From Streptomyces olivochromogenes (GTDB lineage: Bacteria; Actinomycetota; Actinomycetes; Streptomycetales; Streptomycetaceae), in assembly GCF_021538895.1 (NCBI RefSeq), contig NZ_JADDRL010000055.1, positions 1 through 61,313 of the forward strand: a stretch of 61,313 nucleotides of DNA. Direction: 5' to 3'. The notes below the pieces were generated by a model, which ran no database searches, had not been told where the DNA came from, and saw nothing but the letters and a program-made list of their open reading frames with translations. Shown here piece by piece: positions 28,729-36,301 of this stretch. Made by a program: the position numbers and the translations under genes. Position 1 is the first letter of the stretch; each line of letters starts with the position of its first letter.

Positions 28729-29487
28729 GTGGATAACTCGCTGCGCGGCAGAACGGTCGTCGTCACCGGCGGCACCCGGGGTGTCGGGGCCGGGGTGGCG
28801 CGGGCGTTCGTCGAGGCCGGCGCCCGGGTCGTCGCCTGCGCCCGCCGGCCTCCCGAAGTGCCCGTCGAAGGCGTGGAGTTCGCCCCGCTGGACCTGCGCG
28901 ACCCGTCCGCCGTCCGCGCCTTCTTCGCCGGCCTGCCCCGGCTCGACGTCCTCGTCAACAACGCGGGCGGCACCCCGTACCGGCTGCTCGCCGAGGCCGA
29001 CGCCGAGCGGCACGCACGGGTGATCGAGCTGAATCTCGTTGCCCCGCTGACGGCCTCCCTCGCCGCCCACGAGCACCTCCGGCGGACCCGGGGCTCGGTC
29101 GTGATGGTCGGCAGCGTCAGCGGCGGTCGCCCCTCGCCGGGCTCGGCGGCCTACGGCGCGGCCAAGGCCGGACTGGAGAACCTGGCCCGCTCCATGGCGG
29201 TGGAGTGGGCGCCGGAGGTCCGGGTCAACACCCTGGTCGTCGGCATGGTCCGCACCGAGCTGTCCCACCTGCACTACGGCGGCGAGGACGGCATCGCGGC
29301 CGTCGCGCGGACCGTGCCGCTCGGGCGGCTGGCCGCCCCCGCCGACATCGGAGCCGCCGCCCTCTACCTCGCCTCCGACGCCGCCGCCTACATCACCGGG
29401 GCGAGCCTGCACGTGCACGGGGGAGGGGAGCGGCCCGCGTTCCTGGACGCCGCGACCGCCAACAAGCCCACCGACAAGGAGGAGTGA
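28729..29487 (+). CDS. Short-chain dehydrogenase of the HIP cluster (Rv3549c-like)
   Basis: A 252-residue SDR from GTG 28729, about five bases after GCGGGAGG. It has TGGTRGVGAG (about 13-22), NNAGG near 79 and the catalytic YGAAK near 140, preceded by a Ser in GSVSGG. It is the first of two SDR genes transcribed away from echA20, as Rv3549c and Rv3548c are next to echA20 in M. tuberculosis. It probably oxidises or reduces a CoA-bound ring-D or chain intermediate; the exact step is not known to me. Confidence 0.85.
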   Translation: MDNSLRGRTVVVTGGTRGVGAGVARAFVEAGARVVACARRPPEVPVEGVEFAPLDLRDPSAVRAFFAGLPRLDVLVNNAGGTPYRLLAEADAERHARVIELNLVAPLTASLAAHEHLRRTRGSVVMVGSVSGGRPSPGSAAYGAAKAGLENLARSMAVEWAPEVRVNTLVVGMVRTELSHLHYGGEDGIAAVARTVPLGRLAAPADIGAAALYLASDAAAYITGASLHVHGGGERPAFLDAATANKPTDKEE

Positions 29488-29488
29488 G

Positions 29489-30394
29489 ATGAGCGGAATC
29501 TGCGCGGGCCGGGTCGTCGTGGTCACGGGTGCCGGGCGTGGGCTCGGACGGGCCCACGCGCTGGCGTTCGCCGCCGAGGGCGCCCGGGTCGTCGTCAACG
29601 ACCTGGGTGTCGCACCGGACGGCTCGCCCGGCGCCGGCAGTCCGGCCGAGCGGGTCGTCGAGGAGATCCGCGCGGCGGGCGGCGAGGCGGTCGCCCACGG
29701 CGGCGACATCGCCACGAGCGCCGGGGCCGCGTCCCTGGTCGAGGCCGCCGTGCGGACGTACGGCCGGCTCGACACGCTCGTCAACAACGCCGGCTTCCTG
29801 CGCGACCGCATGCTCGTCAACCTCGACGAGGACGACTGGGACGCCGTGCTCCGTGTCCACCTCACCGGACACTTCCTGCCCCTCAAGCACGCCGCCGCGC
29901 ACTGGCGTGCCGAGGCCAAGGCGGGCCGGACGCCGGTGGCCCGGATCGTCAACACCAGCAGCGGAGCGGGGCTGTTGGGCTCACTGGGGCAGGGGAACTA
30001 CAGCGCCGCGAAGGCCGGCATCGTCGGACTGACCCTGGTCGCGGCGGCCGAACTGCGCCGCTACGGCGTGCAGGTCAACGCCATCGCACCGGCGGCCCGC
30101 ACCCGGATGACGGAACGCACCTTCGCCGAGACCATGGCGGCCCCCGACACGGGCTTCGATGCCATGGCCCCCGAGAACGTCTCCCCCCTGGTCGTCTGGC
30201 TCGGCTCCGCCGCGAGTGAGGGCGTCACCGGCCGCGTCTTCGAGACCGAGGGCGGCCGGATCACCGTCATGGAGGGCTGGCGACCGGGACCCGCCGCCGA
30301 CAAGGGGGCGCGCCGGACACCGGCCGAGGCGGGGGAGACGGCACTGAAACTGCTGGCGGCGTCGCAGACCCCGGGGCCGGTGTACGGGGCGTGA
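29489..30394 (+). CDS. Short-chain dehydrogenase of the HIP cluster (Rv3548c-like, MFE-2-type)
   Basis: At 301 residues it is longer than a plain SDR and resembles the hydroxyacyl-CoA dehydrogenase part of peroxisomal MFE-2. It has TGAGRGLGRAHALAFAAEGARVVVNDLG (about 13-40), the NNAGFLRDRML block (near 105), SSGAGLLGS and the catalytic YSAAK near 170. It starts one base after the stop of the preceding SDR. The length matches Rv3548c (about 300). The role, probably a beta-hydroxyacyl-CoA dehydrogenase in HIP breakdown, is inferred from family and position. Confidence 0.85.
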   Translation: MSGICAGRVVVVTGAGRGLGRAHALAFAAEGARVVVNDLGVAPDGSPGAGSPAERVVEEIRAAGGEAVAHGGDIATSAGAASLVEAAVRTYGRLDTLVNNAGFLRDRMLVNLDEDDWDAVLRVHLTGHFLPLKHAAAHWRAEAKAGRTPVARIVNTSSGAGLLGSLGQGNYSAAKAGIVGLTLVAAAELRRYGVQVNAIAPAARTRMTERTFAETMAAPDTGFDAMAPENVSPLVVWLGSAASEGVTGRVFETEGGRITVMEGWRPGPAADKGARRTPAEAGETALKLLAASQTPGPVYGA

Positions 30395-30404
30395 GCGGCT
30401 CCGT

Positions 30405-30421
30405 GCCCGCGAGGCGCGGGC
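30405..30421 (+). terminator. Short GC hairpin between the SDR operon and the convergent MarR gene
   Basis: GCCCGCG, three-base loop, CGCGGGC forms a 7-bp stem just after the SDR stop. It is a plausible bidirectional terminator. Confidence 0.5.
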
Positions 30422-30450
30422 GGCTCGCCGTCCGCGGGGCCTGAGCGGCG

Positions 30451-30942
30451 CTACGAGCTCAGACGGGCGGCCGCCGTGCGCTGCGCCTCGGCCATGACGG
30501 TCAGGAAGCGGATCGCGGTCTCCAGCTCCTCCGTGCTGAACTCCTCGCACGCCGCCACGATGTCGCGCGCCCAGTCCTCGAAGAACACGGCGAGTTCGCC
30601 GATCTTCTGCCGGTCCAGCTCGACGAGCACCCGGCGCTTGTCGGTGGGGTGCTTGACCCGGCGGGCGAAGCCCTTGGCCTCCAGGCGGTCCACGAGCCCG
30701 GTGACGGATGCGGGGGCCAGGCCGGTCAGCCGAGCGAGGTCCTTCGCGGTGAGCGGGCCGTGACGCTCAAGGAGGTCGAGGGTCTTCTCCTCCGTGGCGT
30801 TCAGGCCCTGCTTGGCGGCGATCGCCGAATGGAACATCACGGTGACGCCGCTGTGCACCCGGCCCACCTCCATGAGGCGCTGGAGGGTCTCGGCCCGCCG
30901 GTCGCCCTGGGCCCCGCCGTTCGTCTCTCCGCCGCTGCTCAT
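30451..30942 (-). CDS. MarR-family transcriptional regulator
   Basis: A 163-residue winged-helix regulator. Helices ATEEKTLDLLERHGPLTAKDLARLTGLAPASVTGLVDRLEAKGFARR (about residues 49-94) give the DNA-binding domain, and the wing has KHPTDKRRVLVELD. The N-terminal (MSSGGETNGGAQGDRRAETL) and C-terminal helices should dimerise. Its divergent promoter holds a 12-bp palindrome, and beyond it lies the stump of an MFS transporter gene, so it probably once controlled an efflux pump. What it regulates now is unclear. Confidence 0.9.
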   Translation of the reverse strand: MSSGGETNGGAQGDRRAETLQRLMEVGRVHSGVTVMFHSAIAAKQGLNATEEKTLDLLERHGPLTAKDLARLTGLAPASVTGLVDRLEAKGFARRVKHPTDKRRVLVELDRQKIGELAVFFEDWARDIVAACEEFSTEELETAIRFLTVMAEAQRTAAARLSS

Positions 30943-30965
30943 GGCTCCAGGCTGACAAATATTTC

Positions 30966-30977
30966 GTTCGGCCGAAC
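30966..30977. promoter_or_regulatory. Palindrome upstream of the MarR gene, probable operator
   Basis: GTTCGGCCGAAC is a perfect 12-bp palindrome, flanked by TT and AA that extend the symmetry. It lies 24 bp before the MarR start, between it and the truncated transporter. Confidence 0.55.
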
Positions 30978-31007
30978 CAAGGACTTGCGATCACACTCGT
31001 ACGGTGG

Positions 31008-31418
31008 GTGTGGTCGGCCGTGAACGACGCGGCCGCCGCGCACACCGGGGCGTGGCCGCTGGTGCCCGGCCTGGTGATCGCCGGGGCCGGACTCGGGTTC
31101 CTGGTCGTGCCGCTGGTGAACGTCGTCCTCTCGGCGGTGCCGGGGGAGCTCGCGGGTGGCGCGTCCGGGACCTTCTCCACGGCCCAGCAGTTCGGGCGAG
31201 CGCTGGGCGCGGCGGTGGTCGGGACGGTCTTCTTCGACCACGTGGACGAGGGCATGACCGAGGCGCTCGGGGCGGCGATGCCCTGGGTGACCGGCGGATT
31301 CCTGGTGTGCGCCGGACTGCGCGCGGCGCTGCCGCGGCGAGCGGTGTCGGGGGAAGGGGCAGAGGAAGAAGAAGGGGAGGAAGGGGCGGCGGGGACAGAG
31401 GAGACAGCGGGGGCGTGA
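31008..31418 (+). pseudogene. C-terminal remnant of an MFS (DHA2-type) efflux transporter
   Basis: The frame encodes only about 136 residues. It starts in the middle of what looks like a late transmembrane region (PLVPGLVIAGAGLGFLVVPLVNVVLSAVPGELAGGASGTFSTAQQFGRALGAAVVGTVFF). That block is the typical C-terminal third of 14-helix drug exporters, where the whole protein has 450-550 residues. In-frame codons before GTG 31008 (QGLAITLVRW) also look like transporter sequence but run straight into the MarR operator. The first 300-plus residues are therefore deleted. A Glu-rich tail ends the frame. A working protein is unlikely. Confidence 0.7.
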
Positions 31419-31439
31419 CGTAACGGAAGACCGGGATCC

Positions 31440-31471
31440 GGCGGCCGGGGCGGCTTCTCGCCCCGGCCGCC
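31440..31471. terminator. Strong bidirectional hairpin terminator
   Basis: GGCGGCCGGGGCG (31440-31452) and CGCCCCGGCCGCC (31459-31471) form a perfect 13-bp stem with a 6-base loop, between the transporter remnant and the convergent metalloprotease-like gene. Confidence 0.8.
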
Positions 31472-31493
31472 TCCGCCTACTTCGGGGGCCGGC

Positions 31494-32375
31494 TCACGTG
31501 TCGCACTCCAGCACCGTCCGGCACAGCCCGCACCGCGCGCGGACGCGCCCCCGTACCGGCACCCGGATCCGCTGGTGGCAGGTCGGGCACGGGAAGGAGA
31601 CCCGCAGGACGCCGCCGCCGTCGGGGGCGAAGGTGTAGGGCACCCCGGGCTGGGGCCCGGGGGCGCGGCGCCGGTCGCGGGCGTAGCGGCGGCGGCCCGC
31701 CCAGCCCGCGGCGGTCAGCGGGGGCTGCTCCTCGTCCCGGCGGGCCTGAGCCATGCCCTTGACGTACGCCGTGTAGGCCTGGGGGCTGGTGAACCACACC
31801 GAGGGGTCCTCGTGGAACACCAGGGAGCGTTTCGCCAGGACGTACCCGAACTCCTCGGGTGTGAGATAGCCGAGCTTCTGGGACGACGCCGAGTCCTCCC
31901 GGTACGCGTCCAGCAGGAGCCAGCCCGCGCCCAGGTAGGTCGTCGCCGTGTCCGTGAGGATCTCGTTCTCCGCCGTCGTGGGGAAGGCGAGGTCCATGCG
32001 GTGCAGATAGACGTGCATCACCTCGTGGGCGAGGGCCGCGCCGATGTCCCTGCGGTGGGTGCGGAACCGGTCGTTCAGCTCGACGAAGTACTCGGGGCCC
32101 GCCGCGAGTTCGACGTTCGCCGCGTGGTTCATCTCCCGGAAGCTGACGATCAGCCGGGCGTCCGGCAGCCGGAAGTGCCGCACGATCTCGCGGGCCACCC
32201 GCTGCGCGCCCAGATACAGGTCGTCGGTGTCGCAGAAGGCCACGTCGGCGGGGGCCACGCTGGCCGCGAAGGTCTGGACGGTGTCGCACGACAGGCGCTT
32301 GTACAGCGCGGTGATCGCGGCCCGCACCGTCTCCAGATGTGGATAGCCGTGCTCGACCGGTCCGCCGTTCGCCAC
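31494..32375 (-). CDS. Zinc-metalloprotease-like protein with C-terminal zinc ribbon
   Basis: A 293-residue cytoplasmic protein. I prefer GTG 32375, six bases after GGGGG, to the GTG 12 codons upstream. The central LAHEVMHVYLHRM (around residue 125) is a gluzincin/SprT-like HExxH motif, with ENEILTDTATTYLGAGWLLLD downstream offering the third-ligand Glu/Asp. The C-terminus has two CxxC pairs (CPTCHQRIRVP and CGLCRTVLEC), a zinc ribbon of about 30 residues. I do not recognise a named family and know no substrate. It is monocistronic between two hairpins. Confidence 0.75.
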   Translation of the reverse strand: MANGGPVEHGYPHLETVRAAITALYKRLSCDTVQTFAASVAPADVAFCDTDDLYLGAQRVAREIVRHFRLPDARLIVSFREMNHAANVELAAGPEYFVELNDRFRTHRRDIGAALAHEVMHVYLHRMDLAFPTTAENEILTDTATTYLGAGWLLLDAYREDSASSQKLGYLTPEEFGYVLAKRSLVFHEDPSVWFTSPQAYTAYVKGMAQARRDEEQPPLTAAGWAGRRRYARDRRRAPGPQPGVPYTFAPDGGGVLRVSFPCPTCHQRIRVPVRGRVRARCGLCRTVLECDT

Positions 32376-32423
32376 GCCGTACCCCCAAGGACGTCCTGAA
32401 CTCCATTCCACTCTAGGCGGGTG

Positions 32424-32444
32424 TGACCGGATTTTCGCCGGTCA
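32424..32444 (-). terminator. Hairpin after the beta-galactosidase stop or metalloprotease leader
   Basis: TGACCGG (32424-32430), 7-base loop, CCGGTCA (32438-32444). It lies 21 bp after the GH35 stop on the minus strand and fits a terminator for that gene. Confidence 0.5.
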
Positions 32445-32464
32445 GGTTGCCCGGGGAGGCCGTG

Positions 32465-34222
32465 TCAGACGGGCAGCAGGCGCGGCGCGGACGGGCCGGG
32501 CCCCGACTCCTGCAGCTCCAGCACCCACACCTCGTTCTCGCCCTCCCGCAGCACCGGCCCGGGGACGTACAGCGACCGCTGGGGGCCCACGGACCAGTGG
32601 CGGCCGACGCCGAAGCCGTTGATCCAGACGAAGCCGCGCGTCCAGCCGGGCAGTTCGAGCCGCGCGTCCCCGGCCCCGCGGACCGTGACGGTGCCCCGGT
32701 ACAGCCCCGGCGCACCGCCCGCGGGCAGGGCCTCGAACGGCACCGCCCCCACACCCCCGTCGAAGGCGTCCAGCCGCAGCCCACGCGCGCGTACCCCGTG
32801 CAGATACTGCCGCTCGTGCAGGATCCCGCCGGTGACGCCCTTGGCCTCCCCGGTGCGCGGGCCGTAGTTGACCCGCCCCAGGGACTCCACCCACAGCTCC
32901 ACGCGCGCGTGCCCGGCCACGGGCTCCGCCAGCCGGTCGTCCTCCTCGGTGAGCACCCCGGCCCGCTTCCCGTCGACGTACACCACCGCCAGATCGCGCA
33001 GCCCGCGCAGGGTGAGCGGGTACGGCCGGCGCGGACCCGGCACCGTCACCTCGTAGCGGACGACGCCCCGGTCGACGTCCAGCTCCTCGAAGGTGGGCGG
33101 CACCGGCCCGACGGTCTCCGGACCGCCCAGCGCCTCCAGTACGTCGTCCAGGGCGGCCCAGGCCGTGAGCCGGACGTCCGCGGGAGCCCCCAACACGGCC
33201 GGTGGCGGCGGCGGTTCGGGCAGCGGCTGGGCCGCGTACCCGGCCAGCACCTCGCGGAACCGCCGGAACTTCTCCGTGGGCCGCCCGTACACGTCGATCG
33301 GCGCGTCGTAGTCGTACGACGTCACGTCCGGCTGCAACGGCCCCTCGTGCCAGGCGCCGCCGCCCCGGTTGGCGCCCGCCCAGCCGGCGAAACTGGTGCC
33401 GCCGTGTGCCATGTACACGTTGACCGAGGCCCCGCACTCCAGGATCTCGCGCAGCGCCCGCGCCGCGTCCTCGGGATCCCGTACGGCGTGCTCGCCGCCC
33501 CAGTGGTCGAACCAGCCGCACCAGAACTCCATGCACATCAGCGGCCCCTCGGGACGGTGGCGGCGCAGCGTCTCGAAGGCCATGCGCGCGTGGGAGCCGA
33601 AGTTCACCGTGGCCGTCACCCCGGGGAGGGAGCCGCCGGTGAGCATGTGGTCCTCGGGGCCGTCCGAGGTGACCAGCGGCACCGTGATCCCCTCGGCGGT
33701 CAGCAGATCGGCCAGGTGGCGCAGGTAGACCGGGTCGGAGCCGTAGCTGCCGTACTCGTTCTCGACCTGCACCAGGACCACCGGACCGCCGCGGCCGAGC
33801 TGCCGGGGCACGATCTCGGGCAGCAGACGGTGGAACCAGCGGTCCACAGGCCGCACATAGCGCTCGTCACGGGTACGCACGCGCGTGCCCACCTCGCCCG
33901 TCAGCCAATGCGGCAGGCCGCCGTTCTCCCACTCGGCACAGATGTACGGCCCGGGCCGCACGATCGCCCACAGTCCCGCCTCCCGGGCCGCGTCCAGGAA
34001 ACGGCCCACCGCCCCGACGTCCCGGAAGTCGCCGGGCCGCGGTTCGTGCAGGTTCCAGGGCACGTACGTCTCCACGCAGTTGAGGCCCATCGCGCGCAGC
34101 AGCGCCAGCCGGTGCCCCCACTGGGCCTCGTGCACCCGGAAGTAGTGCAGCGCGCCGGACAGCAGCCGCACCGGCCGCCCGTCTAGCAGGAAATCCCCGT
34201 CCCCCACCGTGAACCGGCTCAT
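32465..34222 (-). CDS. Beta-galactosidase, glycoside hydrolase family 35
   Basis: The protein has 585 residues and no signal peptide, so it is probably cytoplasmic. The barrel opens with FLLDGRPVRLLSGALHYFRV (about 10-29). The family signature is at RPGPYICAEWENGG (about 89-102), the acid/base Glu in QVENEYGSYG (near 153) and the nucleophile Glu in MCMEFWCGWFDHWGG (near 230). The C-terminal jelly-roll domains end in GWTRGFVWINGFGVGRHW. It removes terminal beta-galactosyl residues. It is divergent from an AraC regulator with a palindrome between them, so control by that protein is likely. Confidence 0.95.
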   Translation of the reverse strand: MSRFTVGDGDFLLDGRPVRLLSGALHYFRVHEAQWGHRLALLRAMGLNCVETYVPWNLHEPRPGDFRDVGAVGRFLDAAREAGLWAIVRPGPYICAEWENGGLPHWLTGEVGTRVRTRDERYVRPVDRWFHRLLPEIVPRQLGRGGPVVLVQVENEYGSYGSDPVYLRHLADLLTAEGITVPLVTSDGPEDHMLTGGSLPGVTATVNFGSHARMAFETLRRHRPEGPLMCMEFWCGWFDHWGGEHAVRDPEDAARALREILECGASVNVYMAHGGTSFAGWAGANRGGGAWHEGPLQPDVTSYDYDAPIDVYGRPTEKFRRFREVLAGYAAQPLPEPPPPPAVLGAPADVRLTAWAALDDVLEALGGPETVGPVPPTFEELDVDRGVVRYEVTVPGPRRPYPLTLRGLRDLAVVYVDGKRAGVLTEEDDRLAEPVAGHARVELWVESLGRVNYGPRTGEAKGVTGGILHERQYLHGVRARGLRLDAFDGGVGAVPFEALPAGGAPGLYRGTVTVRGAGDARLELPGWTRGFVWINGFGVGRHWSVGPQRSLYVPGPVLREGENEVWVLELQESGPGPSAPRLLPV

Positions 34223-34240
34223 GGCACCACCCTCGCCCCC

Positions 34241-34258
34241 TGGCGGTGATCAACGCCA
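34241..34258. promoter_or_regulatory. Imperfect 18-bp palindrome between GH35 and AraC genes
   Basis: TGGCGGTGATCAACGCCA is symmetric except for one base pair and lies in the 100-bp divergent promoter region. It could be the operator for the AraC protein or another sugar regulator. Confidence 0.4.
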
Positions 34259-34322
34259 TGGACAAAGATCGGCGCTGCTTGGACGAACGCCGGTGCCGGA
34301 GCCGAGACCAGCAGGAGCACCC

Positions 34323-35249
34323 GTGTACCAGACCTGGATGCGCTTCTTCACGCCCGCCCCCGCCCACCACCGCCTCGGTCTCGTCTGCCTCGGCGTCGGC
34401 CTCCAGCACGGCGCCCTGCCCACCGTCGGCCCGCGCACCCTCGACCACCACGTCGCCGTCGTGATCAGCGCGGGCGGCGGCTGGTACCGGGGCCCCGACG
34501 GCCGCCGTACGGCGGTCACGGCGCCCGCGCTGCTGTGGCTCACACCCGGCGTCCCGCACCACTACGCGCCCGACCCCGGCACCGGCTGGGACGAGGGCTT
34601 CGTCGACTTCGCCGGGCCCGCCACCGCCACGTACACCGAACTCGGCTACATCGAACCCGAGCGGCCCGTCGTGCCCCTCGCCGACGCCGAGGGACCCCGG
34701 GCCGTCGTCGGCCGCATCGTGCGCGCCGCCCGCCGCGGCAACCCCCTGCTGGAGGTGGAGACCGGGGCCGCCGTCCACGAACTGCTCGTCGCCCTGCGCC
34801 GCGCCCGCGCCGACCTCGCCCCCGACGGCGAACAGGTGCTGCAGGCCCTCGCCCGGGACGCCTGCCGGCCGATGACCGTCGCCGACCACGCCGCCCGGCA
34901 CGGCATGACCCCCGCCGAACTGCGCTCCGCCGTCCGCCGCGGCGCCGGCTGCAGCCCCAAGGACTACCTGCTCGGCATCCGCCTCGGCCGCGCCAAGGAA
35001 CTCCTCGCGACCACCGAACTGCCCGTCGCCGCCGTCGCCCGCCGCGTCGGCTACGACGATCCCGCCTACTTCTCCCGCCTGTTCACCCGCCGCGTCGGCA
35101 TGGCCCCGGTCCGCTTCCGCGCCCAGCAGGGCCGTGTCGTCCCCGGCGGCTGGAGCGACCGCGTCCCCGACCCCGGCGATCCGCCGATGATCGACCGCAC
35201 ACCGCATAGGGTGGACGCCCATGACCACCAGCAACACCGGTACCGGTGA
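34323..35249 (+). CDS. AraC-family transcriptional regulator
   Basis: The protein has 308 residues. GTG 34323 follows GCAGGAG at good spacing. The N-terminal cupin half (YQTWMRFFTPAP, then GVPHHYAPDPGTGWDEGFVDF) should sense a sugar. The C-terminal AraC DNA-binding region has GCSPKDYLLGIRLGRAKELLATTELPVAAVARRVGYDDPAYFSRLFTRRVGMAPVRFR (about residues 215-272), the standard double helix-turn-helix. It is divergent from the GH35 gene and is its likely regulator. The 3' end overlaps the chorismate mutase start by 29 bp. Confidence 0.92.
   Translation: MYQTWMRFFTPAPAHHRLGLVCLGVGLQHGALPTVGPRTLDHHVAVVISAGGGWYRGPDGRRTAVTAPALLWLTPGVPHHYAPDPGTGWDEGFVDFAGPATATYTELGYIEPERPVVPLADAEGPRAVVGRIVRAARRGNPLLEVETGAAVHELLVALRRARADLAPDGEQVLQALARDACRPMTVADHAARHGMTPAELRSAVRRGAGCSPKDYLLGIRLGRAKELLATTELPVAAVARRVGYDDPAYFSRLFTRRVGMAPVRFRAQQGRVVPGGWSDRVPDPGDPPMIDRTPHRVDAHDHQQHRYR
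35207..35212 (+). promoter_or_regulatory. -10 element of a probable leaderless chorismate mutase transcript
   Basis: TAGGGT ends 8 bases before the ATG at 35221, so transcription should start at or within a base or two of the start codon. No ribosome-binding site is visible. It lies within the end of the AraC gene. Confidence 0.5.
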
Positions 35250-35571
35250 CGTCGACCCCGCCGTCCGCGAGGAACTCGACCGGCTGCGCGACAGCATCGA
35301 CAACATCGACGCGGCCGTCGTCCACATGCTCGCCGAGCGGTTCAAGTGCACCCAGCAGGTCGGCCGCCTCAAGGCCGTCCACCAGCTGCCGCCGGCCGAC
35401 CCGGCGCGCGAGGCACGGCAGATCGCCCGGCTGCGCAGCCTCGCCGAGAACGCCAAGCTGGACCCGGCCTTCGCCGAGAAGTTCCTCAACTTCATCATCG
35501 CCGAGGTGATCAGACACCACGAGCGCATCGCGGGGGACACCGGCAACGGCCAGCTGCCGGGAGCGAGCTGA
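35221..35571 (+). CDS. Chorismate mutase, AroQ type
   Basis: A 116-residue all-helical enzyme. The domain covers about 14-105, starting VREELDRLRDSIDNIDAAVVHMLAERFKCTQQVGRLKA, with the active-site Arg and Lys in the first helix and around VGRLKA, and PAREARQIARLRSLAENAKLDPAFAEKFLNFIIAEVIRHH after it. It converts chorismate to prephenate for Phe/Tyr synthesis in the cytoplasm. It stands alone, with no prephenate dehydratase domain. The transcript is probably leaderless. Confidence 0.95.
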   Translation: MTTSNTGTGDVDPAVREELDRLRDSIDNIDAAVVHMLAERFKCTQQVGRLKAVHQLPPADPAREARQIARLRSLAENAKLDPAFAEKFLNFIIAEVIRHHERIAGDTGNGQLPGAS

Positions 35572-35708
35572 CCTCGGTCGACGCGAGGGGGTCGTGACAG
35601 CGGGGCTCCGGCGCGGCATGCTGCGCTGTGCACTCCTTGTCAGCCGGTGAGCACTCCGTGTCAGTGCGGAGCCGTAAGCTGGTCATCCACGCGGGAGGGA
35701 CTCGGGCC

Positions 35709-36254
35709 ATGCCGTCGGATGCCAAGATCCTCATCGTCGACGATCACAAGGACACGTTGTACGCGCTGGAGAGCGCCCTGGCCCCGCTGGGCTACCGGCT
35801 GGGCCGCGCCACCAGCGGCGACGAGGCGCTCAAGCAAGTACTCCGCGGCCACGTCGGCCTCCTGCTGCTGGACGTCCGCATGCCCGGCGTCGGTGGTCTG
35901 GACGTGGTGCGCTATCTGCGCCGGCTGGAGCAGACCCAGCACATCCCGGTCATCCTCCTCACCGGCTTCGGTCCCGACCACGAACTGACCTCCGCCGCCT
36001 TCGGGCTGGGCGTGGCCGACCTCGTCCTCAAGCCCATCGACCCCTGGGCCCTGCGCACAAAGGTCCGGTATCTGTACGACGCCCACCAGCGCCACCTCGC
36101 CCTGGAGCAGGAGGTCCGCGAGCTGCGCGCGCTGGTCGCGGACCTCACCGACCCCCAGGGCGGCGCCCCACGCGCCACCCTGACCCGTCCGGACACCATG
36201 GTTCCGGCGCAGCGGGACGCGCATCTGGGCGCACCGGCGCCCGACCGGACATAA
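35709..36254 (+). CDS. Orphan response regulator (receiver domain with coiled-coil tail)
   Basis: A 181-residue protein. The CheY-like receiver (about 5-120) has the acidic pair in ILIVDDHKDT, the phospho-acceptor Asp in LLLLDVRMPG (about residue 57) and Lys in VLKPIDPWAL. The region after it (HQRHLALEQEVRELRALVADL, about 125-146) looks like a short coiled coil. There is no DNA-binding or enzymatic output domain and no histidine kinase gene next to it. ATG 35709 is chosen for its GGGAGGG site, though spacing is long. Confidence 0.85.
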   Translation: MPSDAKILIVDDHKDTLYALESALAPLGYRLGRATSGDEALKQVLRGHVGLLLLDVRMPGVGGLDVVRYLRRLEQTQHIPVILLTGFGPDHELTSAAFGLGVADLVLKPIDPWALRTKVRYLYDAHQRHLALEQEVRELRALVADLTDPQGGAPRATLTRPDTMVPAQRDAHLGAPAPDRT

Positions 36255-36301
36255 GCCACGTACCGATCCGCCTCTGTGCGCTGTCAGCGACATCGGGCAG
36301 C

